NCBI RefSeq assembly: GCF_038051985.1
Contig: NZ_CP150291.1
Coordinates: forward strand, 1,798,001-1,862,000
Origin: Solibacillus sp. FSL H8-0523
Lineage (GTDB): Bacteria; Bacillota; Bacilli; Bacillales_A; Planococcaceae
Direction of reading: 5' to 3'
DNA: 64,000 nucleotides
Shown: in pieces, positions 8,580 to 16,978 of the stretch
How positions within the stretch are numbered: position 1 is the first letter of the stretch
Layout of the letters: each line of letters starts with the position of its first letter
Translations under genes and position numbers: made by a program
The notes under the pieces: generated by a model
What the model was told of the DNA's origin: nothing
Database searches by the model: none
What the model saw: the letters and a program-made list of their open reading frames with translations, nothing else

Positions 8580-9512
8580 GTGAAGAAAATTTTATTGTTG
8601 GTGTTGGCGATATTATCAATCACGCTATTTACAACGCAAGCTCATGCAGAAACTAAAAAGTTTTCAGATTTATCAACGAAAAATACACATTACGAAAGCA
8701 TTATGAAAGTTATGAACCAAGGTTTAATGAATGGCTTTTCAGATGGAACTTTTCGACCCAATGATTTAATTTTAAGGAGACAGGTCGCAGTTATTATAGA
8801 TAAGGAATTCCCGCAGTTAATTATGAACAAAAATAAAATGGACAAATATAGAAATATCACGCTACTGGTAGATGTTTCTAAAAAGGATAATGCATATTCG
8901 TCTATTAAAAAAATGTACGAATCCGATTTAATGGAAGCATCTTATATAAAGGCTGAAAAAAAGAGTTATTTTAGACCAAATGCTCCTATTAAACGAGAGG
9001 AACTGGCGGTAATTATTATGAAGGCATATGGTGTAAAATCCGATTTTGTTAGTAAGATGATAAACAACCATGAGCCTATTACGAGAGCACAATTTGCATC
9101 TATTATAGTTCATGCCCAAGACAATATGAGCGAAGCGCATCGTCAAATGTATAATTTAACAATATATAAATATTTAGAATCGAAAGATGTCCCATTACCA
9201 AAAGGCGTAACGGATGGACAAGTATTAAAAAAACAACAAGAACTACAGTTTAAAGAATATCTGAAAACAAATAAAATATCCGTTCAAAAAGGATGGCATG
9301 CAATGTTTTATGGGAAGTATGAATTTTCACAATATATACAATTATACTCTGAGAGATTTAACATGACTGAAAAGGTATTTGTGAAATTAATTAATAGACT
9401 TGTTGAAACAGGAGAAGTTTATACAGGAGTAGTAGACGAATTCAATGATTTTCGATTATATTATGATTTCGAAAATGGTCGTTTGTATAAAAAAGAACCT
9501 GGTGGGATTTAA
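8580..9512 (+). CDS. Secreted protein with S-layer homology (SLH) domains
   Basis: 310 residues from the GTG at 8580 (GAAAGGGG upstream; the ATG two bases earlier is out of frame and meets a stop at once). Signal peptide about 1-23 (TQAHA). Two SLH domains are clear: KKFSDLSTKNTHYESI...GFSDGTFRPNDLILRRQVAVII (about 25-75) and a more divergent one ending YFRPNAPIKREELAVIIMKAYG (about 95-150). A short third piece ITRAQFASIIVHA follows. SLH domains bind secondary cell-wall polymer, so this is a surface protein; the C-terminal about 130 residues are unrecognised. Confidence 0.85.
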   Translation: MKKILLLVLAILSITLFTTQAHAETKKFSDLSTKNTHYESIMKVMNQGLMNGFSDGTFRPNDLILRRQVAVIIDKEFPQLIMNKNKMDKYRNITLLVDVSKKDNAYSSIKKMYESDLMEASYIKAEKKSYFRPNAPIKREELAVIIMKAYGVKSDFVSKMINNHEPITRAQFASIIVHAQDNMSEAHRQMYNLTIYKYLESKDVPLPKGVTDGQVLKKQQELQFKEYLKTNKISVQKGWHAMFYGKYEFSQYIQLYSERFNMTEKVFVKLINRLVETGEVYTGVVDEFNDFRLYYDFENGRLYKKEPGGI

Positions 9513-9654
9513 TCAAAAACAAAGAGATGAATAAAAGACTATCCGCTGCATTTATAGGATTGTAAATTTTCATCAAAATAATACTAAATTCTTGTGGGGA
9601 TTTTGGATGCTTCTTGAAATAAAGGCTAACATGATGGAGTTATTTTAATAAATA

Positions 9655-9697
9655 AAGTCAGTAAACGTCGTTACATGAATCGTTTACTGGCTTTTTA
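9655..9697. terminator. Terminator hairpin
   Basis: AGTCAGTAAACG / CGTTTACTGGCT followed by a T-run, about 150 bases behind the SLH gene. The rest of 9513-9777 shows no gene I can support. Confidence 0.75.
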
Positions 9698-9777
9698 ATT
9701 TATACTTATTGTAAATAGTAGCACTCATTTTGATGAAGGTCATAAAAAATGGAAATTAAGTTTCCTTTTAGCCTCCG

Positions 9778-10470
9778 ATTGACAAAGAACCAACTGGCGA
9801 TCAGTTTAATTCAATTATTCGCTTAGAAAGCACTGCGCAGGGAAAACCATTTAATCCAATGATTAATGCAGGTGCGATTACCATTGCTTCCATGTTACCT
9901 GGAAAATCTGTAAAAGACCGAATCGATTATGTTGTCGACTTTTTACATCGTATTACAGGTAGCCCGCATCAAATCAACGAGGCTGTTTATCATTCCGAAA
10001 TGAAAACAACTCATCGGAACCGCGCGATTGCCTATTATTTAAAGGCAAATGATTATTTGTTAGGTGATGTTGAAGAAGCGGTAGAAACATATATCCATTT
10101 ATGCTCGCATGAAGTTTCTACTAAGAATCTTGCAAAAATAGGGCTAATGCTTGCAGGAAATGGCCTATACCCTTTAACAAATGAAAAGTTTATAACAGAT
10201 AAAACTGCAAAAGTTACGAAAGCTTTAATGACCACTTGCGGCCTTTATAATGCTTCAGGAAAGTACGCTGCTTCGATTGGTATTCCAATGAAAAGCGGTG
10301 TATCGGGCGGTGTTTTATGTACAGTATCCAACGGTATGATTGAACAGCTTGAAGGGGAAATCGGGATTGGTGTTTATAGTCCTGGAATCGATCATATAGG
10401 GAATAGTGTTGCGGGGATGAAATTTCTTGAAAAACTTTCACTGAAGTATGATTTAAGTATTTTTAAATGA
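9778..10470 (+). pseudogene. glsA: Glutaminase, 5'-truncated remnant
   Basis: The frame from about 9778 encodes DKEPTGDQFNSIIRLE...NPMINAGAITIASML and continues to the C-terminus typical of serine-dependent glutaminases, including YNASGKYAASIGIPMKSGVSGGVL and GIDHIGNSVAGMKFLE. An in-frame TAG stands just upstream at about 9766, and the first about 90-100 residues of the about 310-residue family are missing. Those carry the catalytic Ser-Lys (SxxK) pair, so the product cannot be active. The remaining frame is otherwise undamaged, suggesting a recent loss. An ATG at 9859 could still initiate an inert 203-residue product. Confidence 0.85.
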
Positions 10471-10520
10471 TTGTGTGTTGGATTGGGGGGGAACGTAGCG
10501 CTAATTAATTGGAACTAATA

Positions 10521-10578
10521 TTTGCGTACAAATCTTAAAGTTGAGGGTAAGGTAGGAAGTTGTCCCAAAAGAAAAAAA
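10521..10578. repeat. Copy of the integrase-tail/tRNA-Val junction repeat (no tRNA part)
   Basis: GTACAAATCTTAAAGTTGAGGG...GTAGGAAGT.GTCCCAAAAGAAAAA matches the segment at 30770-30823 and, less closely, 42165-42220, where it precedes a hairpin and a tRNA-Val fragment. Here the hairpin and tRNA part are absent. Confidence 0.6.
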
Positions 10579-10582
10579 TCGG

Positions 10583-10626
10583 TACCGGGTGCAAAAACGA
10601 TTCTGAATTATTTGTGCGCCCGGCAC
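10583..10626. repeat. GC-rich inverted repeat
   Basis: ACCGGGTGCAAAAA pairs with TTATTTGTGCGCCCGG across a short loop; it is much more GC-rich than its surroundings. No T-run follows, so it is not a clear terminator. It may be a dispersed Bacillales repeat; no gene is attached to it. Bases 10627-11037 hold only further hairpins and no supportable gene. Confidence 0.5.
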
Positions 10627-10681
10627 ATTATATGACACGTATTTCTAGGGAAAGCTAACAATTAAGCGATTCCTTGAAATG

Positions 10682-10730
10682 AAGTCTCTTAACAAGCGAT
10701 TTTTCGGATTCTTGTAATGTTAGAGACTTA
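10682..10730. repeat. Inverted repeat, possible RNA hairpin
   Basis: AAGTCTCTTAAC and GTTAGAGACTT pair with one bulge around a 25-base loop. It lies just upstream of a terminator-like hairpin at 10742-10781. There is no coding potential; a small transcript is conceivable but not shown. Confidence 0.35.
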
Positions 10731-10741
10731 TAATATTAAAA

Positions 10742-10781
10742 CGCTACTAACTGTGTAAGTGCAGCTAGGAGCATTTTTTTT
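10742..10781 (+). terminator. Terminator-like hairpin
   Basis: GCTACTAACTG / CAGCTAGGAGC pair with two mismatches, followed by eight T residues. Confidence 0.55.
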
Positions 10782-11037
10782 GTGATTATATTTGTGAGAT
10801 ATGTTTAATTGGTTAAATTCCCATATTCATTATATTGCTAGTTTGGGTAGAAATAACAGTAGCTTTAATATGTTGTTGAAGTGTAATCACCAATTTCACA
10901 TTCTAGAGCTTTACACAATGCGCCTAGCGTTTGGCGTTGGAACCGTAGTCAAAACCGTATTCACTAGAAATTTATGTGTTTTCGAATTAATGAATAAATG
11001 ACTATCTAGTCAGTCCGTCATAGTGGTTTTTTTACTA

Positions 11038-11437
11038 TTATTTTACGCCTGGCACCCAACCGACATTACGTTTCATTCTAATCATTAGCGGCTCTGGAAT
11101 AATATTATCACGACTCATATCCATTGCAGTAATAACTGGTTCACCAGCTGCTACTTTTTCTACCCAGTGTGGCTCAATTAATAGCTCACGACCAAGTGCA
11201 AGTAAATTAGCACCTGTTGCAATCGCTTCTTTCGCATCTTCTGGTGAAAAAATCGAACCAACGCCGATAAGCGGTACACGACCCTTAATGACGCGTTTTA
11301 AAATTTTAATACGGTTTTCTTTTTCACCGCTATAACGACGCGCTTCTGCACGGAAATCACCTAATGATAAGTTGTCATTTTGTTCACTCCCTCTAAAATA
11401 AGAGTAAGTTTCTCGGATTTAAAAGTCAAAGATTGTG
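11038..11437 (-). pseudogene. Internally deleted duplicate of the old-yellow-enzyme gene
   Basis: 11038-11368 matches 6302-6632 (C-terminal about 110 codons of the oxidoreductase) with scattered substitutions. It then jumps directly to the start codon and ribosome site of the same gene, 11369-11437 matching 7388-7456. About 755 bases are missing between the two parts. The reading frame is destroyed. Confidence 0.88.
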
Positions 11438-11584
11438 CTTTGTATTTCCCGCGGCCATTCATAAAGGGGAAAATAGTATAATCTTAAATAAACAATCTAT
11501 GTTTTCATGATAAGCTTTAAAAAAATTCCACGAAATGAAACCTTTTCACTTAAACCGAACTCTAAGTTAGTAGGAGGGAATGCA

Positions 11585-13516
11585 ATGGAGCACTACATAC
11601 AACAAGCACTTGCCGGAGATGAGATTGCAATCGCGCATTTAACAACGCTGCATAAACCGAGATTACTCGCTAAAGCATATACATATATGAAAAATAAGCA
11701 GGATGCGGAAGATATTGTGCAAGAAACGTTCATCAAAGCATTCGCGGCGCTACCTCAGCTGAAGGAGCCGAATTATTTTGCGACGTGGCTCTACAAAATA
11801 TTGATGCGAGAAAGTCTTTTTGCGTTAAAAAAGAAGGAGCGCACAAAGCTGTTAGAGTCAGAAATCATGCAACAGCTTCAGCTACTCGATCAGGAAAATA
11901 GTGATGATTATAGCACTTTACATCAAGCCGTTGCAAGCTTAAAAAAAGACTACCAAACGGCGATTGTCTTGCATTACTTTTATGATTTTAAAGTATTTGA
12001 AATCGCGGAAATGCTCGGAAAGCCTAATAACACGATTAAAATGCATCTGCACCGCGGGAGAAAAGCGCTACGCCTAAAGCTAGAGAAAAAAATGCAACAG
12101 CCATTACAAAAAAAGGACGTGAAACGCATGTTAAAAGCGCAATTATTTGAGTTAGCAAAAAACTTTGCAAAGGTACCTACAAACTATGAGTTAGAGCTTG
12201 AAGACTATCAGGAGCACGGAATCGCTTCGTTCATGTGGAAAGGGCAAAGCAAGGATGAAGGCGTTTTTGTTCGATTAGATGACAAAGGACGACTGGATGA
12301 TTTTGCGAAAAATCCAACGATACAAGGGCCACAGCTTTCAGAACAACTTAAGCTTGAAATTGCCGAGCAGCTGCTACGTGAACAATACCCGGAAGCACTT
12401 TCATACTATACACTTATAGAACAAAATAAAAAAGAAGCGAGTACAAGCTTTAAGTTTGGCCAAGTAGTGGGCGGTCTTCCATTAAACAGATTTTATTGTC
12501 TAATGGAGGTGACCGATCCAGGCGAGGTGGTAAATTTTACCTATACAGGCTATATGGAAAATCCGCCTCAAATGCCAACGGAGCTTTATCCGACAGAACG
12601 TATTTTAAAAGCGTTGTACGAGGAGGAGTGGACGCTAAGTGCTACAAGCTTTAATCAAAAATACGATTCTGTTTCAGCGTCAGGTATTTATGCAATCTAT
12701 GACTCAGCGCTATTAAAGCAGGCGTATGATGCGGTGAGCGGTAAACCGTTATTTGAGTATGATGATGAGCGAAAGCCAAGCTATGTGCCGTTTCCAAAGG
12801 TAGAAGCACTGCCGAAAAAAGACACAATAGAAGAAATTTTTGGCATCAATGAGCAGTGGGAGCAATATGAAGAAGAAAGTATGGATGAGGCGTATGAAGA
12901 GCTCAACTGGCGCTCTAAAGGCTGGCAAGATTCTGAGGGGAAATCCTACGAGCATTTAATGAAAAATAAATTTGAAAATCGGGTAAAGGCAAAAGTGGAC
13001 AAACGTACGAAGCGCTTGGATAGTTTCATTTGGTTTGCTGAAATTGAAGGTGAGGCGAAGCTTTCTGAAGAGGAATGTTTACAAATTGCCGCACAGTTTA
13101 TTCAAACGTACTATCCGGAGTATACACCATATTTACATGTAGAGATAAAAGATGAAGAGGACATAGAGGAAAACCGCGCCTTTTTCCGATTTGTAGTGCA
13201 GAAGAATGGATTTTTCGTTGAAAATGAATTTTTCCATATGAATATTAGTAAAAAAACGGGCGATATTTTGATGTTTTTAGCACCGAATATAGCGGTTGAA
13301 GATATCGAAAAGTTTGAGTCAAAAGCGATTAAGCCTATTAAAGAATTGCTGCCACTAAAAGACTTAAAAGTGCAACTGGAGTGGGACAAGGTGTACGGGA
13401 AAACAAAGCAGGATGAGGTCGAGATGCGTGTTATTTACCGTATTCAGATGACGGACGGTGCTTTTATTAAAGGGGTTAATGCGGGAAGCGGAGAGGTTAT
13501 TTATAGTGTAATATAA
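11585..13516 (+). CDS. ECF-type RNA polymerase sigma factor fused to a YcdB/YcdC-like C-terminal region
   Basis: 643 residues from the ATG at 11585, with TAGGAGGG nine bases upstream. Residues about 1-75 are a sigma region 2 (KNKQDAEDIVQETFIKAFAAL, then FATWLYKILMRESLFALKK). Region 4 follows at about 100-155 (LKKDYQTAIVLHYFYDFKVFEIAEML, IKMHLHRGRKALRLKL). ECF factors normally end there (160-190 residues). This one continues without a stop for about 470 residues that resemble the PepSY-like YcdB/YcdC repeats (EEECLQIAAQFIQTYYPEY, FFHMNISKKTGDILMF, FIKGVNAGSGEVIYSVI). Such regions usually occur in secreted or membrane-anchored proteins, yet no membrane helix is seen here. No separate anti-sigma gene follows, so the extension may regulate the sigma part; that is inference. 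Confidence 0.85.
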   Translation: MEHYIQQALAGDEIAIAHLTTLHKPRLLAKAYTYMKNKQDAEDIVQETFIKAFAALPQLKEPNYFATWLYKILMRESLFALKKKERTKLLESEIMQQLQLLDQENSDDYSTLHQAVASLKKDYQTAIVLHYFYDFKVFEIAEMLGKPNNTIKMHLHRGRKALRLKLEKKMQQPLQKKDVKRMLKAQLFELAKNFAKVPTNYELELEDYQEHGIASFMWKGQSKDEGVFVRLDDKGRLDDFAKNPTIQGPQLSEQLKLEIAEQLLREQYPEALSYYTLIEQNKKEASTSFKFGQVVGGLPLNRFYCLMEVTDPGEVVNFTYTGYMENPPQMPTELYPTERILKALYEEEWTLSATSFNQKYDSVSASGIYAIYDSALLKQAYDAVSGKPLFEYDDERKPSYVPFPKVEALPKKDTIEEIFGINEQWEQYEEESMDEAYEELNWRSKGWQDSEGKSYEHLMKNKFENRVKAKVDKRTKRLDSFIWFAEIEGEAKLSEEECLQIAAQFIQTYYPEYTPYLHVEIKDEEDIEENRAFFRFVVQKNGFFVENEFFHMNISKKTGDILMFLAPNIAVEDIEKFESKAIKPIKELLPLKDLKVQLEWDKVYGKTKQDEVEMRVIYRIQMTDGAFIKGVNAGSGEVIYSVI

Positions 13517-13610
13517 CCAAAAAGCAGTGCGGCTTTATTGGGGAAATTCAATGCTCAGTTTGTTAATGGTCCTAGTAAATAGTTAAAGATCTTCGAAAGT
13601 GAGAAAAATT

Positions 13611-13649
13611 AAAGCCTTCCACAAGTAATATAAACTGTGGAAGGCTTGT
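13611..13649. terminator. Bidirectional terminator
   Basis: AAGCCTTCCACA / TGTGGAAGGCTT with a T-run, between the convergent sigma-fusion gene and the HIRAN-domain gene. Confidence 0.9.
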
Positions 13650-13652
13650 TTT

Positions 13653-14522
13653 TTATTTGTATTTAATTTCTACTTTTACACCCGACGTTAATTCATTAGT
13701 GACTACTATATCTTTATCTTTTTCTAAATCATAGTCGATTTCTTTAATCTTCCCACCTACATAACAAGCAGTTATAGCCAGCACGTTTTTAGAATCTAAT
13801 AGATTTTTTAATTCCGCTGTATGTTTTTTAGGAACGTATCCGATATGATGTATTTCTTCATTGCCATAATCAATAAATACTTTTATTGCGTTTGGATCGT
13901 ATTCGTTTGTTGGCTCAGGAACAAATGAAATTTCATTGTCCTTAAACTCTAAATCTACAAATTCTGATACTTCAAAAACATATTCTAATATATCTTTATT
14001 CGTAAATCCACCGTAAAGTTCTATTAAGTTTTCTTCACAATACAATTTCCCGAAACGTCGCAGTAGTTTTTGAATATCTCTATTTTTATCATTGTGCTGC
14101 GTTACGCCAGCAACATTAAATGTAAAACGTCTTGAGTCGACTGTTGGTGTTGGGATCGCTTTTTCTTGTTTGCTGGTTTGTGTAGGTTTGTATTCCTGCT
14201 TTTTGTGTATTTCTACTGGTGTTGCTACTTCAGCTTCTACTCGTAAATCATCAAAAGTTTCGTTCCTTTTTTGTATATCGATGTTCTTTGAAGCGGAGTA
14301 TGTAGGACGCTCATAAGTTCGATGCTGTGTATGATTTGCCTTCTTTTGAAATGCTTTTTTGTATAAAAGAAAGGTTGGTATACCTAAAATTATTAAAATG
14401 ATTATACCGGTTACTAATCCAATGCTCTCACTATCCATTAAAAAACCTAGTAGCATAAGGACCCAAAATATGACTGCGCTAATAGCAGTAACTTTTAAAA
14501 TAAAGTTTAATAATTGATTCAA
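13653..14522 (-). CDS. Membrane protein with HIRAN domain
   Basis: About 289 residues. I choose the TTG at 14522 (AGGAG about nine bases upstream); an ATG nine bases earlier overlaps the ribosome site. Two transmembrane helices lie at about 1-55 (LKVTAISAVIFWVLMLLGF and VTGIIILIILGIPTFLLY). A charged linker follows, then a C-terminal HIRAN domain (about 180-260) with VPEPTNEYDPNAIKVFID and HIGYVPKKHTAELKNLL. HIRAN domains bind damaged or single-stranded DNA ends and are found fused to helicases or in phage-related proteins; membrane tethering is unusual. Function unknown. Confidence 0.75.
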   Translation of the reverse strand: MNQLLNFILKVTAISAVIFWVLMLLGFLMDSESIGLVTGIIILIILGIPTFLLYKKAFQKKANHTQHRTYERPTYSASKNIDIQKRNETFDDLRVEAEVATPVEIHKKQEYKPTQTSKQEKAIPTPTVDSRRFTFNVAGVTQHNDKNRDIQKLLRRFGKLYCEENLIELYGGFTNKDILEYVFEVSEFVDLEFKDNEISFVPEPTNEYDPNAIKVFIDYGNEEIHHIGYVPKKHTAELKNLLDSKNVLAITACYVGGKIKEIDYDLEKDKDIVVTNELTSGVKVEIKYK

Positions 14523-14871
14523 TGTTATCATCTCCTGTTGTTTAATACTAACGGATAACATTTGTGATTGTACATGGTAAAAAATAGATTAAAAGGGTTG
14601 GGAAAGGGGGGAGTGTCAATTTATTTGCGGTGTCGTACTTGTACGGCTAACAAAAAACCTCCAACTGAATTCATCTTCATGATTGACTCATGTCAGTTGA
14701 ATTCGTTGAAGGTATTGGTAATCCGACACGATTCCTACTGTTTTTGCTTTTTCTAAATTTAAAAGGAAAATAAGTTGACATTTAAAATGAACTTATGATA
14801 TTATTAAAAATTTGATAAAAAACAATATCCATGTTAAGGTTAAGAAGGTTACATATATGGAGGTGGATTAT

Positions 14872-15333
14872 TTGTTTCAAATTGGCGAAAACATTATTTA
14901 TCCAATGTACGGAGCAGGTATAATTAAAGGTGTAGAAGAAAAGGAAATATCAGGGGAAAAACATCAGTGCTATATCATAAAAATGTCAATCGGTAATATG
15001 CAAATCACGATTCCTACTGATAAAATATTGAGTTCAAGTATACGCCCTGTTACTGACATAATTGAATTAAAACGCATCATACACATTTTTCAGCATGGAG
15101 TATCAGATAAATTACTACCGTGGAGACAAAGACATAAAGTGAACACGGACAAAGTAAAAACGGGTAAAATACAAGAATGTGCTGAAGTTGTACGTGATTT
15201 AATGCGTATGAAGAAAGAAAAAGCATTAAATACAAGCGAAAAAGAAATGTTAGCTCACGCATATGAATTTTTGATTAGTGAACTAGGATTAATTAAAGGG
15301 ATTACTGAAAATCAAATAAAAAGTTTCTGTTAA
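14872..15333 (+). CDS. CarD-like transcriptional regulator
   Basis: 153 residues from the TTG at 14872, with GGAGGTG upstream at 14859-14865. The N-terminal about 60 residues form a CarD/TRCF RNA-polymerase-interacting domain (FQIGENIIYPMYGAGIIKGVEEKEISG...YYII-type strand, TIPTDKI). The C-terminal helical part has PWRQRHKVNTDKVKTG and LMRMKKEKALNTSEKEMLAHA, as in the Bacillus CarD family. It probably binds the beta subunit and stabilises promoter opening. The length matches the family (150-160). No operon partner. Confidence 0.88.
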   Translation: MFQIGENIIYPMYGAGIIKGVEEKEISGEKHQCYIIKMSIGNMQITIPTDKILSSSIRPVTDIIELKRIIHIFQHGVSDKLLPWRQRHKVNTDKVKTGKIQECAEVVRDLMRMKKEKALNTSEKEMLAHAYEFLISELGLIKGITENQIKSFC

Positions 15334-15345
15334 GGTTAATTTGAG

Positions 15346-15419
15346 ACTTCCACAAACTGGCGCATTTCTTTAATAAGGAGTGTGCCTTTTTCTATTAAAG
15401 GGCCATATTGTGAAGTGGG
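15346..15419. repeat. Dispersed palindromic repeat, full-length copy
   Basis: CTTCCACAAACTGGCGC at the left end and GGGCCATATTGTGAAGTG at the right end are near inverted repeats. Inside is TTTCTTTAATAAGGAGTGTG.. and a T-run. Related copies are at 21158-21200, 44644-44680, 48558-48600 and 62095-62139. Confidence 0.65.
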
Positions 15420-15621
15420 AATCATTATTTATTCTCAAGCATTCAATAATGACGCAAGATTTTAATATACCGGGTGCACAAGCTAAGGCTGTGTAGGGCT
15501 TTACTCTTTTAAAAATCACTCCCTAACCGTCAACCATAGAAGTAAACAAAAAAGCAATAGTATAAATTGATTTTTGATTGGCTATTATAATCGAGTACGA
15601 AATAAAGGCCATATAATCTTT

Positions 15622-15692
15622 CCGAAGTAGCTCAGTGGTAGAGCAATCGGCTGTTAACCGATTGGTCGTAGGTTCGAGTCCTACCTTCGGAG
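15622..15692 (+). tRNA. tRNA-Asn (GTT)
   Basis: A complete cloverleaf: acceptor TCCGAAG/CTTCGGA, D arm GCTCAGTGGTAGAGC, anticodon stem-loop ATCGG-CTGTTAA-CCGAT with anticodon GTT, and T arm GTAGG-TTCGAGT-CCTAC. The 3' CCA is not encoded. It stands alone, not in a tRNA cluster. Confidence 0.97.
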
Positions 15693-15726
15693 TTTAAAAT
15701 CGAATTGAATTTCCAAATCTCAAAGA

Positions 15727-15766
15727 AGGGAACGCTATTCTTGAAAAAGATAAGCGTTCTTTTTCA
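15727..15766 (+). terminator. Terminator of tRNA-Asn, member of the dispersed hairpin family
   Basis: GAACGCTATTCTT / AAGATAAGCGTTC followed by a T-run, 35 bases behind the tRNA. Its sequence resembles hairpins at 29644-29687, 46216-46253 and 62203-62247. Confidence 0.75.
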
Positions 15767-15831
15767 TTACTATCAATAAATTAGCTTTAGTGAAATAATG
15801 TGGCTAGGAACCAGTAATAATATCACCATTA

Positions 15832-15990
15832 GAGTACGCTGGAAATAGCACAGCGTCATTTGAAATTGCTGGGAAATCTTATAGCAAAGGATATGTATTA
15901 AGGGATACTGAATATCAATTATTTAATTAAAATGGACAATATAGTTCCTTAACATTTGATATTGAGAGAGGGCGATGTATTTTCCAGATT
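15832..15990 (+). pseudogene. Remnant of an NPCBM/stalk-domain surface protein gene
   Basis: The frame reads EYAGNSTASFEIAGKSYSKG, then YVLRDTEYQLFN, a stop, and NGQYSSLTFDIERG. This is the pattern of NPCBM-type carbohydrate-binding or copper-amine-oxidase-like stalk domains (FEIAGKSY...LNGQYSSLTFDIG). An in-frame stop and missing flanks mark it as decayed. The family is tentative. Confidence 0.5.
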
Positions 15991-16089
15991 TATTAGCAGA
16001 TCACAAGCATCAAGCAAATACTTAAAAGCATCTTTACAAAAACGTTCATTATATGTAATATATGGATAATTAAAGAATTAACGTTGATT

Positions 16090-16305
16090 GGAAGTAGTAA
16101 GGAACACTTATTGTAGAGAGAGCTGTTGGTTGGTGAGAAACAGTCAATAATTTCCTGAACTCGTCCAGGAGTATTTATTCTGAAATTAAGTAGGGATAAA
16201 CGGCAGCTACCGTTATAGCTTAAGTGAGTTAATTTTTTACATTGACTAATTAGAGTGGTACCGCGAATTGAACTTCGTCTCTTTGTTGAGACGAAGTTTT
16301 TTTAT
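16090..16305 (+). promoter_or_regulatory. T-box riboswitch leader (tentative Leu specifier, CTC)
   Basis: Stem I elements AGAGAGAGCTGTTGGTTGGTG and the putative specifier CTC in CTGAACTCGTCCAGGAG (16160-16162) are followed by the T-box AGAGTGGTACCGCG (16252-16265). A terminator AACTTCGTCTC/GAGACGAAGTT plus T-run closes it (16270-16303). The next gene, a GNAT at 16324, has its ribosome site just behind the terminator. It is clearly homologous to the minus-strand leader at 23490-23710. Confidence 0.9.
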
Positions 16306-16323
16306 TTTTTTAGGAGGGATTTT

Positions 16324-16821
16324 ATGTTGGTAAGAAAAGCTATTGGGAAAGAAGATGCATTAAAAATTATTTCAGTTATGACAAATGCAGAAAATTCGGG
16401 TTTCATGTTATTTGCACCTGGTGAAAGACGCATGGAGGAGGATTCAATTTGCAAATTTATAAATTCAATTAATAATGCGCCGAAATCTGGGATTTTTATT
16501 GCTGTAGAAGAGGAAGAAATTTTAGGTTACCTTATGATAAAAGGCGAAAATTTGTCGCGTACATCTCATCGTGCTTCCATTGCAATCGGGGTCCACTCGA
16601 ATAGTAGAGGAATAGGTGTGGGAACAATACTTTTTGAATACATTATAAATTGGGCAAAACAAGAGCAAATTCATCGATTGGAATTAACAGTAATCGAGAA
16701 TAATGTACAAGCCATTCATCTATACAAAAAAATGGGCTTTGAAATAGAAGGTATCAAAAAAGATTCACTACAAATAAATGATTCTTATGTAAACGAATTA
16801 TACATGTCTAAATTACTTTAA
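16324..16821 (+). CDS. GNAT acetyltransferase under T-box control
   Basis: 165 residues from the ATG at 16324 (AGGAGGG upstream; the longer frame from 16255 runs through the T-box and is not real). GNAT features: IAVEEEEILGYLMIKG, acetyl-CoA loop IAIGVHSNSRGIGVGTILFEYI (about 95-115) and NVQAIHLYKKMGFEIEGIKKDS. The overall pattern resembles acetyltransferases acting on small amines or on ribosomal/peptide substrates. A leucine-type T-box leader indicates induction when charged tRNA-Leu is scarce. Confidence 0.9.
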   Translation: MLVRKAIGKEDALKIISVMTNAENSGFMLFAPGERRMEEDSICKFINSINNAPKSGIFIAVEEEEILGYLMIKGENLSRTSHRASIAIGVHSNSRGIGVGTILFEYIINWAKQEQIHRLELTVIENNVQAIHLYKKMGFEIEGIKKDSLQINDSYVNELYMSKLL

Positions 16822-16978
16822 TAGATTAATGGATTATACTAACTCGATTATTTTAGTTAAAAGGAGAAGACGATATTTTACGATTTATAGCTTTAAGTTC
16901 GCGATATTAGGTTATTTCCAGCCCAAAAGAGGTATTGGTATTTTTGCAACATTTGAAATTAAAATTAAGGAGAAAAAA

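Noticed and set aside
10801-11001. 66-codon plus-strand frame between the hairpins and the oxidoreductase remnant
   Set aside because: No ribosome site and no recognisable composition.
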